A stretch of DNA of 33,655 nt from Acidobacteriota bacterium (GCA_018269005.1 JAFDVK010000047.1:1-33655); one strand, 5' to 3'. Shown: positions 9,385-20,000, counted from the stretch's first letter. The notes: generated from the letters alone by a model not told the origin. Program-made: numbers and translations.

Positions 9385-10919
9385 CGAGCGCCATGAAGAA
9401 CTTCCTGCAATCGCTGCTCCGGAAGCTGCTAGGTGGCAATCGGGACGGTGTTGCGAACTCCATGCCTGCGAGTGGCCGGGAGGTGGGGAGCATCAAGAAC
9501 GAGCCGGGAAGCCCCGGGGCGACCGACATGTCGCTCTCCAAGCCTGTCGAACCAGCCCCTCCGGTCGAGCCCGCTCGCTCCGTTGAATCCATCCCGGGGC
9601 ACCTATCCCAGCACCCGCAATCGAACGGCCGATCCGGAAGGATCCAGCTGATCATCGGCCTGGATTTCGGAACCTCCTTCACGAAAGTGGTGATCGCCGA
9701 ACAACGACGTGCCTACGCGGTACCGTTCGACGGCATCCCTGGAGTCGGCGGCAACCCCTACCTCCTTCCTGGGTTCCTCGCCATTCCCGCGGATGGTCGC
9801 ATGCAGTTGGGCACTGTCGCCGGGGCGCACCACCACAGCGGCATGAAGATGCGCATCCTCGGTGGCGATCGCGGCAGGGACATCAGGAAACTCGCGACCG
9901 CGTTTGTCGCCCTGGTGTTTCAGCACGCGAGGGCATGGTTCTTTCAGGCGCATGGCCGGACTTACGTAAATCACACTTTCGACTGGTGCGTAAACGTCGG
10001 TTTGCCTACAGAGCACTACCACGACGACGCCTTGATGGCGTTCTACCGCGACATCGTCGATGCCGCGTGGGCCGCCAGCATCCGGCCCACAGCACTCGAT
10101 CTAGAAGCTGTCGATGCCTGCCTCGACGGGAGGCAACCATCGCTTGGACGCGAAGCCATCGGACTATTCCCCGAGTTCGTCGCCCAAGTCAGCGGCTATG
10201 TCAGGACTCCCTTGCGACGTTCGGATCTCCACCTGTTGATGGATGTCGGGGCTGGCACCGTCGACGTGGCCGCGTTCAACGTGCACAAAGAAGATGGGGA
10301 GGATGTCTTTCCCATTCTCGGGAAATCCGTGGAAAACCATGGCGTGCATTTTCTGCATCAGCATCGACTGACGAGTGCCGGAATAGCACCCGGTGACCCG
10401 CGTGCGCCGTTCAAGGGAGGCATCACGGATGCCGAGGTTGCGAGGACACTGGGACTGAAGCTCGAAACGTTGAAGCACAACGATATTGCCTTCGGCGAAC
10501 ACGTGCGCGACCAGGTATCCCGTGTGGTACGCCAGGCCAGAGGCAACTACCCCCTGTCGCGAAGATGGGACGAAGGCGTCCCCTTTTTCTTGTGTGGTGG
10601 CGGATCAAGGGCGGCGTTCTACTCGGCGCTCGCGGAACAAATGATCGCGCTCCGCAATCCCTGCCGGCTGGTACAGGCCCGCTTGCCGCGACCTGATCGA
10701 CTTCAGGCGGATCGAATGACCGAGGAAAGCTACGACAGGATCTCAGTCGCCTACGGTCTATCGTTCGATCCGCTCGACATTGGCCGGATCATCCGGACCG
10801 ACGAGCTACCGCGCATCGATCCAGTGGTCCCCGAGCGGGGACAATGCCCGCGCTGCAACGGGACCGGCGGATTGCATCGTCCTTGCGATCGATGCGGTGG
10901 AACGGGGTTGCTGGGTTGA
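9381..10919 (+). CDS. Hsp70/actin-fold ATPase with C-terminal DnaJ-type zinc motifs
   Basis: The product is 512 residues from the ATG at 9381, chosen because it overlaps the upstream stop as ATGA; an in-frame start at 9357 would give 8 more residues. Residues 1-88 are low-complexity, rich in Pro and Ser. The ATPase has the Hsp70/actin phosphate-1 motif DFGTSFTK at about 95-102, phosphate-2 DVGAGTVD at about 287-294, and the adenosine motif CGGGSR at about 405-410. No substrate-binding beta-sandwich follows. Instead the chain ends with two CxxCxGxG motifs (CPRCNGTG at 489-496, CDRCGGTG at 502-509), the signature of the DnaJ zinc-binding domain. Being coupled to a SNF2 helicase suggests a sensor or assembly ATPase for that translocase. 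The function is inferred. Confidence 0.85.
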   Translation: MTSAMKNFLQSLLRKLLGGNRDGVANSMPASGREVGSIKNEPGSPGATDMSLSKPVEPAPPVEPARSVESIPGHLSQHPQSNGRSGRIQLIIGLDFGTSFTKVVIAEQRRAYAVPFDGIPGVGGNPYLLPGFLAIPADGRMQLGTVAGAHHHSGMKMRILGGDRGRDIRKLATAFVALVFQHARAWFFQAHGRTYVNHTFDWCVNVGLPTEHYHDDALMAFYRDIVDAAWAASIRPTALDLEAVDACLDGRQPSLGREAIGLFPEFVAQVSGYVRTPLRRSDLHLLMDVGAGTVDVAAFNVHKEDGEDVFPILGKSVENHGVHFLHQHRLTSAGIAPGDPRAPFKGGITDAEVARTLGLKLETLKHNDIAFGEHVRDQVSRVVRQARGNYPLSRRWDEGVPFFLCGGGSRAAFYSALAEQMIALRNPCRLVQARLPRPDRLQADRMTEESYDRISVAYGLSFDPLDIGRIIRTDELPRIDPVVPERGQCPRCNGTGGLHRPCDRCGGTGLLG

Positions 10920-10981
10920 CGACATCGGGTGGGCGATCGCCACAACGTCAGCGCGCCACGTAACGAACTACTGCACGTTGG

Positions 10982-13042
10982 CTACACCAATCCTGCCATT
11001 TCCAACTCACGGATCGCTCTGTCGATCAACGACTTGGATGCCTTGATGAACTTGTATGGAATGCGCCCGGTCGGCCGATGGGACGACCCTATGCGCGGAT
11101 GGGCCAGATCACTTCGATAGCGTTGCTCGTGCACTTCCGTCGCCAGCGCCAATACTTTGGGAAACTTTGCCTTGATGGCCTTCGACGGCGAACCGGTGCA
11201 ACTACCGATCTTGCCCAATGTGTAGCCTCCAAGGGTTCCGTCATTCCGGAATAGCGCGTCCAGCAAGCGGTCATCGAATACATCCAACCCTTGCACCCAC
11301 GCCGTGGCGTCCGTGCCCGCATAACCTCTGCAGCTCACGAGTTGCCGTTCCGCGTGACGATAATTTGCTCCAAAGAATCCCCTCCAGTTCAAAGCGACCG
11401 GACGGCCCAGGAGCATCGACAGGCTCTCGTTGATTCCACAAGCGCGCCCTCCAGCCCGGCGCACCAGACCGAACTCCTTGAGCACCAGCGCGGCCTGGCG
11501 ACGCATCCGTCGGGCGCCGATACTAGGTCTCACGCCCTCCCGTCCTGCCAAGAGGGCTCCGCACACCGCCGGATCGACCGACGTGTCCAGAACGGCCGTT
11601 CGGGCAAGGGAATCCACGACGGAGTCCCCTTGGCGCTTGGCGCCCGCTGCGAGCAACAGGGAGCTCCTCACCCATGCCGCCCGTGAGCGTGCGCACGCAT
11701 ACTCGATCTGCCGATCGGTCAATCCATTCTCTTCCAATAGCCACCGGCCCAGCGCGACCGTGAAGTCCGCGCTCCTCGTCCGAGGCGCCCAAAGTCGCTT
11801 GAGCGTTGTCTTCGCCTTCCTCCGCACGGAGCTGTGTAAGGAGCCATCGATCGCCCTCAGGAACGCGGCGGCGACGGCCGGATACAATGCTTCCTTCTCG
11901 ATTCTGCGAATGATTTCGAGCGAGGTCTTTCGCGGCAGTCTCGGCGCGCGCGCGAGGTAGCGTGCCACGGACTCGTAGAGCTCCGGGGCGTGGTCGAGAA
12001 TGCGCCACAAACGTTCGGTCAGTGCTGCGTTCGGCACCGCGTGCGCGAGCAGGTATTTGAATCGCGTCTTGTCCACGATGCGATATCGCGGAGATAGCTT
12101 AACCAGTCGTCCCATCAGCTTCGTTCGATCGACGGCCTTTCCCCTCACGGCAGCCTCGACAGGGTGGCTCACCGACTTGAGTTCTGCTTGGATGTCTGTC
12201 ACCAGATGGATGCCTATCTTCGCCGACTGCGGGAAAAGCCCGATGTCCTTGCTGAGTCGATCCAGCTGGATCAGCGCCCTGCGAAGCAGGAATTCCGTTT
12301 TGGCGAAAAGGCGAATGTCATCGACATAGCGAAGATAGACCACGCCCGCCTTCGCCCAGGCGTGGTTGTCCAGATGCGAGAGCACCGTTTCGGCGACCAG
12401 ACCGGAACTGAGAGGTCCTTGCGGGATGCCGTGGCCCTGAAGGATCTGAGCGTCGGTACCGGTCCAAGCCGACAGCCATTCGCTGAGTTCGCCGACGAGT
12501 TGGCGATCGACCCCGAAGTCCTCGAGGAAGTGCCGAAGGACCCGGTAGTCGATGCTGTCGTAAAACGCCGTCAGGTCGAAGCTGGCGGTATAGACCTTGC
12601 CTGATGCGTGCGCCTTGGCTGCAGCCTTGTTGAAGGCGGCGTAGCCCGTTGACCACTTGCGATAGAACCAGACGCTGCTCTTGCCTGCGTATAAGTGCCC
12701 GAATACCTGATCGAGGTACCGGTGGCGCACCCTGGCGAAGATGCGCTCGGCGATGATGTTGGCCGCTGCTTGATAGACGATCTGGTCCTCGACGTCCAGC
12801 AGCGAGTACGACCGCGTGATGCCAGAGGCCTTGGGCAGGTAGATCTTGCAAGCAGGCGCGGGTTGGTAAAGGCCACGACGCAGCCTGTCGCTCAGGTCAC
12901 TAAGCAGCGGATCCTGGGCTGTTGCGTAAGCTGCATAGTGTTCGCGGAAGTAGGTCTTGTACCCTGCGTCCGGATTGGACCGGATCCAGCGCCAGGCCCG
13001 CTGCAAATTGTCGAGACGGTAGAAAGCAGCGGGCAATGCCAT
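10982..13042 (-). CDS. Reverse transcriptase of the defence-associated (UG/DRT-like) type
   Basis: The product is 686 residues. The N-terminal 300 residues are a reverse transcriptase domain: SFDLTAFYDSID near 154-165 holds the first catalytic aspartate, GIPQGPLSS is near 205-213, and YVDD is at 239-242. The remaining 380 residues are mostly helical, with many Arg and Leu, and resemble the alpha-helical repeat extension found on many abortive-infection and UG-class reverse transcriptases. I see no group II maturase signature, no retron RNA and no diversity-generating repeat. The ATG overlaps the stop of the methylase gene as TAATG, so it is translationally coupled to drmMI and belongs to the drmD-drmMI operon. 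Fusion to a DISARM operon is not part of the described system. The exact UG class is not assigned. Confidence 0.88.
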   Translation of the reverse strand: MALPAAFYRLDNLQRAWRWIRSNPDAGYKTYFREHYAAYATAQDPLLSDLSDRLRRGLYQPAPACKIYLPKASGITRSYSLLDVEDQIVYQAAANIIAERIFARVRHRYLDQVFGHLYAGKSSVWFYRKWSTGYAAFNKAAAKAHASGKVYTASFDLTAFYDSIDYRVLRHFLEDFGVDRQLVGELSEWLSAWTGTDAQILQGHGIPQGPLSSGLVAETVLSHLDNHAWAKAGVVYLRYVDDIRLFAKTEFLLRRALIQLDRLSKDIGLFPQSAKIGIHLVTDIQAELKSVSHPVEAAVRGKAVDRTKLMGRLVKLSPRYRIVDKTRFKYLLAHAVPNAALTERLWRILDHAPELYESVARYLARAPRLPRKTSLEIIRRIEKEALYPAVAAAFLRAIDGSLHSSVRRKAKTTLKRLWAPRTRSADFTVALGRWLLEENGLTDRQIEYACARSRAAWVRSSLLLAAGAKRQGDSVVDSLARTAVLDTSVDPAVCGALLAGREGVRPSIGARRMRRQAALVLKEFGLVRRAGGRACGINESLSMLLGRPVALNWRGFFGANYRHAERQLVSCRGYAGTDATAWVQGLDVFDDRLLDALFRNDGTLGGYTLGKIGSCTGSPSKAIKAKFPKVLALATEVHEQRYRSDLAHPRIGSSHRPTGRIPYKFIKASKSLIDRAIRELEMAGLV

Positions 13043-16000
13043 TAGTCCTCCGGATCGTCGTCCCCATCCGTGTCCCGCCGCCGTCCCCTGCCAGTTCGAT
13101 CGCGCAGGCCTGCCAGCTCTTCCTCGCGGGCCCGTTCCTGGTTCAACTGGAGGAGACGGGCAAGAACCTCGTCGCGGATGTCATTGGGCCAGCGGTAGCG
13201 CCAAGGCCTTCTGCGTCGGCTGGACTCATCGTCTTCCTCGTAGTCAAGGATGAACTCGCAGTGGGTCGGAATGTCGATCCAGCCGTAGGCGTCGAGCACG
13301 GCGCGATCAAGGGCGGCGTGCAGCCCACGAAGGTGGCGCACGTCGTCGGCATGCTCGTCGCGGTTGTGGAAGCGATTGTAGGTGTCTGTCAGGCCTTCTT
13401 GACGCTGCGCCATCGTCTGTGTGCGCGCTGCGAGATAGGCCGTACCTGCGGCCGCGACATACTCCAGTGACGCGCTCGAACCGAGAGGAAACGGAAATGA
13501 TTCGAAGCAGTCGGACGGGGCATACATCAAATCGTCCTTGAGGGATGAACCAAAAAATCGCGCCCAGATCTCGTGCACTCGTGAGTGGAGGACTGCAAAA
13601 TGCTCCTCGTGATTCTCCGGGATAACGACGAGTCTTTCGGAATAAACCATACCAGCTGGCAATCGCGTAAATGCGAGATGTCCGGACACGCGCGAGGTCA
13701 CCAGCACGGAGGCCCTTCCCTCCAGCGCCGCCCATAGTCGCGTTCGCCGTTCCGCGTGTCGCCACCACGCGTTTCGGTACAAGGGCCGCTTGTCCTTCGA
13801 TCGCTCCGGCTTCACGCGCCGCTCCACGACTTCCAGCAACTGTGGCCAATCCGCCGCCACCGGTTGGGGATAGTCCGGTGGCACAACGCCGCTCTGCAGC
13901 CACGCGCGGCGCTGAGCCGGCTCGGCCAGCGCCCAGTCACCTTCCGGACGCGGCTCGCGGCGTAGGGGAAAGTCCGCAAAGTTGATCACGTAACGATGGT
14001 GGGCATGGGTAGGGCTGTCGTTGACCTCCTCACCACCGATGTAAGGAAGGATCCGCTCGGCGTTACGCGGATCGGCTACGATCAGCCGTTGCATGTCAGC
14101 GAGCGAATTGGCAGCGCCCTTCTTGTCGGTGTCATCGAAAGTGAAGCCCATTCCGAGCACGATCGAACCCTGAAAGCTCCTGCCCTCATTGGGGATCAGC
14201 GGCAAGGGGTCGTCGTTGCCGCCGGCATGGAACAGGAAGCTGGTGATCTGCTCCACCCAGCGTCCATCGAGGCGATACGGACCGGGATTGGACCCCTTCA
14301 CAATATGGACGACGCTTACGATCACCGCGGCTTGGCCGGGCCACTTCAGACGTTTGGTCGCCGCGTAGATCGTGCCGCCCTCCCTGACGATCGCTGTGAG
14401 ACCCGACGAGCGTGTGTCGCCTTGCGCGATGGTGTTGGTCGCTATCAATCCAAGGCACCCGTCGTGTCGCAGCAGGCCGTAGGCGCGCCGAAAGAAATGC
14501 GCGACCAAGTCGGCATTACCGTGCGCTCCGGGATGCAGGGTCTGCAGCCACGGCAGGTAGCCTTCTCGGTTGCTATTGATCAGCGTGTTCTTGCCGGCGA
14601 ACGGTGGGTTGCCGACAATGGCGTCGAAGCCACCGGCTTCACCCGCGAATACCTCCGGGAATTCGATCGGCCAATGAAAGGGCGTGACCGGCAGATCGCC
14701 GCCCCTCAGGGCAGCACGGTCGGCCTCGAGGCGCTGCCATACCTCGACCGGAATCGTGGAGGACGACGTACGGCTGAACTGTGCGCCTGCAAGATCGCGC
14801 ACCCTCTCGAGTTCCAAGCGACGGGCTCTGTCCTTGGTCGCAGCGAAGAAGGCAGCGATCACCAGATCGCCGGCCTCGCGCACGCGCTCGAGCGATTCGT
14901 CGGCGGCGCGGAGGCGCTGCGCCTTTTCGTCGGGAAGCATGAAGTCGCCTGCCGTGAGGATTTCACGGCGCCGCGACGTGGCCGCATTGAGCCGGCGCAG
15001 GAGTTCATCCTGCCCGAAGGTCAAGGTGCGATTCTGGCGCGGCGCCCAGTCCAGGTCCTCGATCTGGCGCCGCGTGAGGCCGACCAGCGAATCTCCGCTT
15101 CGGATCGCATGGTCGAGGAAGGTGAATGGATGGTCCCTGGCCAAAGTGGCCAGCCAGAGGGACAGCTTGGCAAGGTCCACGGCCATCGGATTGCGATCGA
15201 CGCCGTAGAGGCAGCGCTGGGCGACGAGCCGGCGCGCCATCAGCACTTCGTCTTCGTCCGGCGGAATTGTCGGGGCTTCGCCATGGACGTGCCACGCGGT
15301 CACCAGATGGTCGGCCAGCTGGCGGCATGCCTCCACGAGGAAAGCACCGGAGCCGACTGCCGGATCGCAGACTTTCAGGTCGAGGATTTCTGCCGGCGCG
15401 GGCCGGTCGCCGAGCCGCGCAAGGATGGGCGCGAGTGTGGTGCGGACGATGGGTTCGGTGAGGCTGCGCGGGGTGTAATGCGAACCGGAGCGCCGGCGGG
15501 CGTCGGAAGGTTGCAGCACCAGCCCGCCCGGCGCGACCGGCGCGGGCGTAGCATTTCGGGCGATGCGGCGGTTCAGTGCGGCGAGCAGCGCATCGGCCGT
15601 GCGGGCAGCTTCGACCTCCTTGGCGGCCGTGGCCGGCAAGGTGTGGTCGGCATGCTCTTTCAACCATTTCGCCCGGTCCTTCGGCGTCACGGCGAGCAGG
15701 TCTGCCAATCGGACAACTGCGGGGGCGCCGTGCGCTTTCGAAGGCTTCAGGGCGATGGTGAGGGCAGTCACCTGTTCCAGGCGGAACCCCATCATCGTTT
15801 CGTAGACGCTGCCTATTTGTTCCACGTCCAGGGTGCGGTATGACAGGCGTTCGCCATCGAGCACGAGGAGTTTGCGCAAGACTCGGAAGACCACACCGTC
15901 GGACACCAGCGGGGGCACCGCTTCGCCGGTCGTCGGATCGCGCCCTTCCAGGAATGGGAAGCGGGCTGGATCGAACAGGTAGCCGCTGCGCGCGGGCATG

Positions 16001-17088
16001 CGCATCTGCGACTGGTAGCAGCCGGAGTGCACAGCGCGGAACAGCGCCAGCAACTGAGCCCAGGCACCGTAGCGCTGATCCATCGTGTCGGGGTAGCGTT
16101 CGGCATCGGAACGCAGCCGCTCGAACAGCCCGTGCACGGCGTAGTTGCGCTGGTAGAGCCCGGTCAGCGGCATCAGACCGCGGTCTTCCGCGAACAACAG
16201 GAAGACGAGTCGCATCAGGGTGTTCAGCAGGCCGCGGTAGATGCGGTCGGGATCCTGGGCCAGCGCTTCGGCCAGCAGCGCACCGTGTGCCTTGGCGTCG
16301 GCGGACTGGAAACCGCGCACGAGTTCGTAGAGCGCATCGAGCACCTGCGCCGCCAGCTCGCTGGAGACGCGTGCTTGGTATTCGCGGCTGCGCGCCAGCA
16401 CGGCGGGCAAGCGGGCTTCCGTCGGCGCATTGAACAGGCTGAAGCGACCCAGCAGCGTGTGGAAGGCCGAGACGATGAGACGGCCTGCGACCTCGCCCAT
16501 GGCCTCGACCGGGAAGGTCAGCGAGCCGGCATTCTCGCCACGGGGTGCGTACACCAGCCGAACCACGCGATGGTTGGTGATCAGGCCGATGGGGGTGCGG
16601 GTGTCGCGCAGTAATCGCTCGAAGCGTTGCGCTGGCGAAGCCGACCAGCGCGATTCGAGCGGCGTCGTGCGCTCGTCGAGGTCCACATCCGGTTCAAGCA
16701 CGCGGATCAGCAGCAGCCAAGTGGTTGCCTCGCCGGGCTGACCGAGCGATCGCAGGGCGAAATCCGGTGAAAGGGTTTCACCGAATTCGGGCAACGGCAC
16801 GCTCAGTGATTCCGGAAGGGCTCCGTCGGCAGCGGACACCAAGGCGTCCTCTGGCCAATCGAGGAATCCCAGCAGGAATTCGCGCAGGTTCCGAATCTGC
16901 GCCACGCGCTCACCATGCGAGTTCTCCACGCCTTCGACAAAGCCGAGGAAGTGGCGTTGCAGAGGCCCCGCATGCCGATCCACAATGACCTGGGCATCGG
17001 ACAGCGCCGCAGGCGAAACGACCAGGCCGTCCGGCTGCAGATAACCGAGCCAAGCCTGGTGATCGGCGATGACGTAGTCGGTTGCCAT
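13042..17088 (-). CDS. drmMI: DrmMI, N6-adenine DNA methyltransferase of class 1 DISARM
   Basis: The product is 1348 residues from the ATG at 17088, which overlaps the drmD stop as ATGA; an upstream ATG at 17106 would add 6 residues. The methyltransferase carries the SAM-binding motif DPAVGSGAF near 573-581 and the catalytic NPPF motif (VGNPPFAGKN) near 820-830, as in Eco57I/PglX-type adenine methylases. A long N-terminal region and a C-terminal target-recognition-like region flank it. The C-terminal 30 residues are acidic and basic low complexity. In class 1 DISARM this enzyme marks host DNA so that it is spared. No PglZ or BrxC gene is present, so this is DISARM rather than BREX. It sits between drmD and the reverse transcriptase gene. 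Confidence 0.9.
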   Translation of the reverse strand: MATDYVIADHQAWLGYLQPDGLVVSPAALSDAQVIVDRHAGPLQRHFLGFVEGVENSHGERVAQIRNLREFLLGFLDWPEDALVSAADGALPESLSVPLPEFGETLSPDFALRSLGQPGEATTWLLLIRVLEPDVDLDERTTPLESRWSASPAQRFERLLRDTRTPIGLITNHRVVRLVYAPRGENAGSLTFPVEAMGEVAGRLIVSAFHTLLGRFSLFNAPTEARLPAVLARSREYQARVSSELAAQVLDALYELVRGFQSADAKAHGALLAEALAQDPDRIYRGLLNTLMRLVFLLFAEDRGLMPLTGLYQRNYAVHGLFERLRSDAERYPDTMDQRYGAWAQLLALFRAVHSGCYQSQMRMPARSGYLFDPARFPFLEGRDPTTGEAVPPLVSDGVVFRVLRKLLVLDGERLSYRTLDVEQIGSVYETMMGFRLEQVTALTIALKPSKAHGAPAVVRLADLLAVTPKDRAKWLKEHADHTLPATAAKEVEAARTADALLAALNRRIARNATPAPVAPGGLVLQPSDARRRSGSHYTPRSLTEPIVRTTLAPILARLGDRPAPAEILDLKVCDPAVGSGAFLVEACRQLADHLVTAWHVHGEAPTIPPDEDEVLMARRLVAQRCLYGVDRNPMAVDLAKLSLWLATLARDHPFTFLDHAIRSGDSLVGLTRRQIEDLDWAPRQNRTLTFGQDELLRRLNAATSRRREILTAGDFMLPDEKAQRLRAADESLERVREAGDLVIAAFFAATKDRARRLELERVRDLAGAQFSRTSSSTIPVEVWQRLEADRAALRGGDLPVTPFHWPIEFPEVFAGEAGGFDAIVGNPPFAGKNTLINSNREGYLPWLQTLHPGAHGNADLVAHFFRRAYGLLRHDGCLGLIATNTIAQGDTRSSGLTAIVREGGTIYAATKRLKWPGQAAVIVSVVHIVKGSNPGPYRLDGRWVEQITSFLFHAGGNDDPLPLIPNEGRSFQGSIVLGMGFTFDDTDKKGAANSLADMQRLIVADPRNAERILPYIGGEEVNDSPTHAHHRYVINFADFPLRREPRPEGDWALAEPAQRRAWLQSGVVPPDYPQPVAADWPQLLEVVERRVKPERSKDKRPLYRNAWWRHAERRTRLWAALEGRASVLVTSRVSGHLAFTRLPAGMVYSERLVVIPENHEEHFAVLHSRVHEIWARFFGSSLKDDLMYAPSDCFESFPFPLGSSASLEYVAAAGTAYLAARTQTMAQRQEGLTDTYNRFHNRDEHADDVRHLRGLHAALDRAVLDAYGWIDIPTHCEFILDYEEDDESSRRRRPWRYRWPNDIRDEVLARLLQLNQERAREEELAGLRDRTGRGRRRDTDGDDDPED

Positions 17089-20000
17089 CAGCCAGTCACC
17101 GGCCATAGGTAAGCGAGGCCGACCGGCTCGACGCGCGCCGAGACGGTCCGGTAGAAGTCGCGGATGCGCTCGGGCTCGCGCTCGAGATCGCCTTCGACAT
17201 TGGCAAGCCAGCTCACCCAGTACCGACGATCCGAAGCGAGCTGGCGCTTTTCTTCTTCATTGAAGCCGAATAGGTCGAATTGCACCTGCCGGTCCAACGC
17301 GCCAGAAACGCGCCGGCGCTGGTCCTCCAGGATCTTGCGCATGGATTCCGATTCGATGCGGCTCCGGGTCTCCAGAAGCTCCCTGGCGGAAGATTCCGCG
17401 GCGATGGCGCGTTCCACAAGGTGAGGCAGCATTTCGGACAAGTCGCGGGCCAACCCTTCCTGCAGCCGTTGTTGCACGGCTTCTGGCACGTCGCGAAGTG
17501 CCGCAGGTGCCAGAGAGTCTTCCAGCAACTCGAGCGTGCGCGCCTCTGCTTCGCGTGCGAAGGGTGTCAGTTCGGCTCTACGGTTCGCCGGGTCGACCCA
17601 GCGCGCCGTTACGGTGAGGATCTCCTCGTGCAAGCGCACCGCGCCCGGGCCATAGAGGGCAATGCGACCCAGCAGAACCACGCGGGGAATCGCATCCGTG
17701 GACGAGGCCAGCACCGCACGCGACAGATCATGGTGCACAAAGCCTTGGGCCAGGAATCGTCCCAGGAGGCGCTTCACGACACGATGCTCGAGGTGAAGCT
17801 GCACAATGCGGGTGTCGATGCTCTCCGGGGCATCGAAGACCACCGGCCGCAACGGGGCCAGCCCGGACTGGAAACGCTGGGTGGGTTCAACCGGTTGGCG
17901 CAAGGTGGCAAGCGTCGATGACCAGGTTGGATCTGCCCCGTATCGCTGGTCCAGGTCAGGCATCACGAACCGTTGAGGCTGGCCCGCAGGCGTATCGGCC
18001 GCCGTAAGGCCATGGACACCTTGCATCTCCAGCGAACAAGACAGGGCGTCGCGCAGATGCTCGTTGTCGAGACCGATCCATCGTCTGGCGCGGGCAATGC
18101 CGTTGCGAAGCCGATCGATTTGCTGACGCAGGTCGTCCTGACGTTCCCTCGACTGTTCGAGCTCCTCCGCCACGGTGTCGAGACCCTCGGCGTCGCCTTG
18201 CATGCCTTCGATTTCGGCAATCAGTCCGTCCGCAGCTTCATGGCGGATGCCAGCGCGGATCACCTCGGCCAGACGCCCTTCAAGAACGTGGGCAAGACTT
18301 CCGAGCTGTTCGCGTATGACGTCTGTCTTGCGGACCAGAGCATGAAGGACGCGATCCTCGGGCCGCTGCGCGTACACGAAGTAGTGGCAGTAAACGACTG
18401 GCTGGAGCTGCAGCTTGCGGTCGATGCGCCCGTTGCGCTGCTCAAGGCGGCCCGGGTTCCAGGGAAGGTCGAAGTGGAAGAGTTCGTTGCAGTGCGCTTG
18501 CAGGTTCAGTCCTTCGCGAGCCGCATCGGTAGCGATCAGGATACGCAGCGGGTTCTCTTCAGGTGGCGCATTGAAGGCACGCTTGAGCGCCTCGCGCTCG
18601 GGAGGCGGCGTCGGACCGTGATACACAGCGATGCGTTGATCGGCCTGGGACGTCCCCCTCAGGGCAGAACGCAGCATTTCGAGAAGGTACCTCTTGGTGT
18701 CGTCGTATTCGGTGAAGATCAGAACCCGGCGCGGGGACCACGTGGCATCGGGGGTTTCGCACGGCCCGTTGGGCATGTGGATGCCAGCGCAAAGCTGTTC
18801 CTTCAGCCAGGCGATGAGTCGTTGGACGCGAGCATCTGGTCGGCTGCGGTGTTCGTCGGCGATCCGCAACATCTCATCAAGAAGGCGCCGTTCGGATGCA
18901 GCATCCGCCCGCGCCTCGTCGCCGGCCGTGGCTTCGGTAGCCGACGTCATGGCGTCGTCGACGATTTGTTGCAGATCCGCCTCCTCGAGGTCGGCGAGTT
19001 CGTCGTCCGCGTCTACCGTGCCCGACAACAGCAGCGGCCCGTGTCGCGTGGCTGTCGCTGCTTCTGCTTCGCGGGCCCAAATGCGCTCCATGCTGCGGTA
19101 GTGCACGCGCAACGTCCGCGCGAAGGCTTCGACCGACGACAGTAACCGCTGCTGAAGGCCGGAGATCATCAGCATGGCTTCGGACTGCAACCGTCGCGTT
19201 CCTGTCGAGACACGTTGCAGGCGGACTTCGCGGTAGTCGTTCAACAACCGCGACAAGGCGAGCTCCGGCGCATCTTCCGGTAGTCCTGCGATGTCGACTT
19301 GCCGAACAACACGCTTCGGGAAGCCTCCGACAATTTCCCGCACGTCATCCTTAATCCGGCGGACCATCACAGCATCCAGATTGGACTTCAGGACCTTGAC
19401 GCCGCGCGTGAACCGGTGCGGATCGAGCAGTTCGAGCAATGCGCTGAAGCTGTTCGAATGTCCGTTGTGCGGCGTGGCGGAGAGGAAAAGCCGGTGTTCG
19501 AAACGGGAGGCGAGATCGCGGATAGCGCGTGTGATCTTGGAATCGATCGCATAACGACCGCCACTCGCCGGGGCGGCATGGTGCGCTTCGTCGAGGATCA
19601 GCAAGCTGCCGGGACGCAGGTTGTCCAGCCAGTCGCGCAATGGGCCGGCGTAGGCCTCGTCGATGAGCAACCGGTGTGACACCAAAAAGCGAGGAAACGT
19701 CGTCCAGGGATTGACCGCAAAGCCACGCTCTCGACGCACCCGGTCCACATAGGCACGATCTAGAATCTCGAAGGTGAGGCCGAAGCGGGTCTCGAGTTCA
19801 TCCTTCCACTGCGCCAGCATCGAGGGCGGACAAGCGACGACGATGTCGCGGACACGCCGGCGCAACAGAAGCTCACTGGCGATCAACCCGGCTTCGATGG
19901 TCTTGCCCAGACCGACGTCGTCGGCGATGAACATATTGACGCGGGGCAGCCGAAGCGCCTTGGCCAGGGGCTCGAGCTGGTAAGCGTCGAGGCGGATGCC

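Noticed and set aside
10920..10981. Palindrome GGCGATCGCC (10932-10941) as a shared terminator between the convergent Hsp70-like and reverse transcriptase genes.
   Set aside because: It has no loop and no T-run on either side; it is more likely a chance palindrome.
10982..13042. Group II intron maturase, retron or diversity-generating reverse transcriptase.
   Set aside because: No maturase or HNH domain, no retron msr-msd-like inverted repeats next to it, and no template/variable repeat pair was seen.
13996..15843. A 615-codon open frame on the plus strand opposite drmMI, and similar long ones opposite drmD (17973-19145).
   Set aside because: They are antisense shadows of clear conserved genes in high-GC DNA; they show no domain pattern and no ribosome binding site.
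13042..17088. PglX of a BREX system.
   Set aside because: The methylase motif fits, but no PglZ, BrxC or BrxL gene is present, and drmA, drmB, drmC and drmD are.
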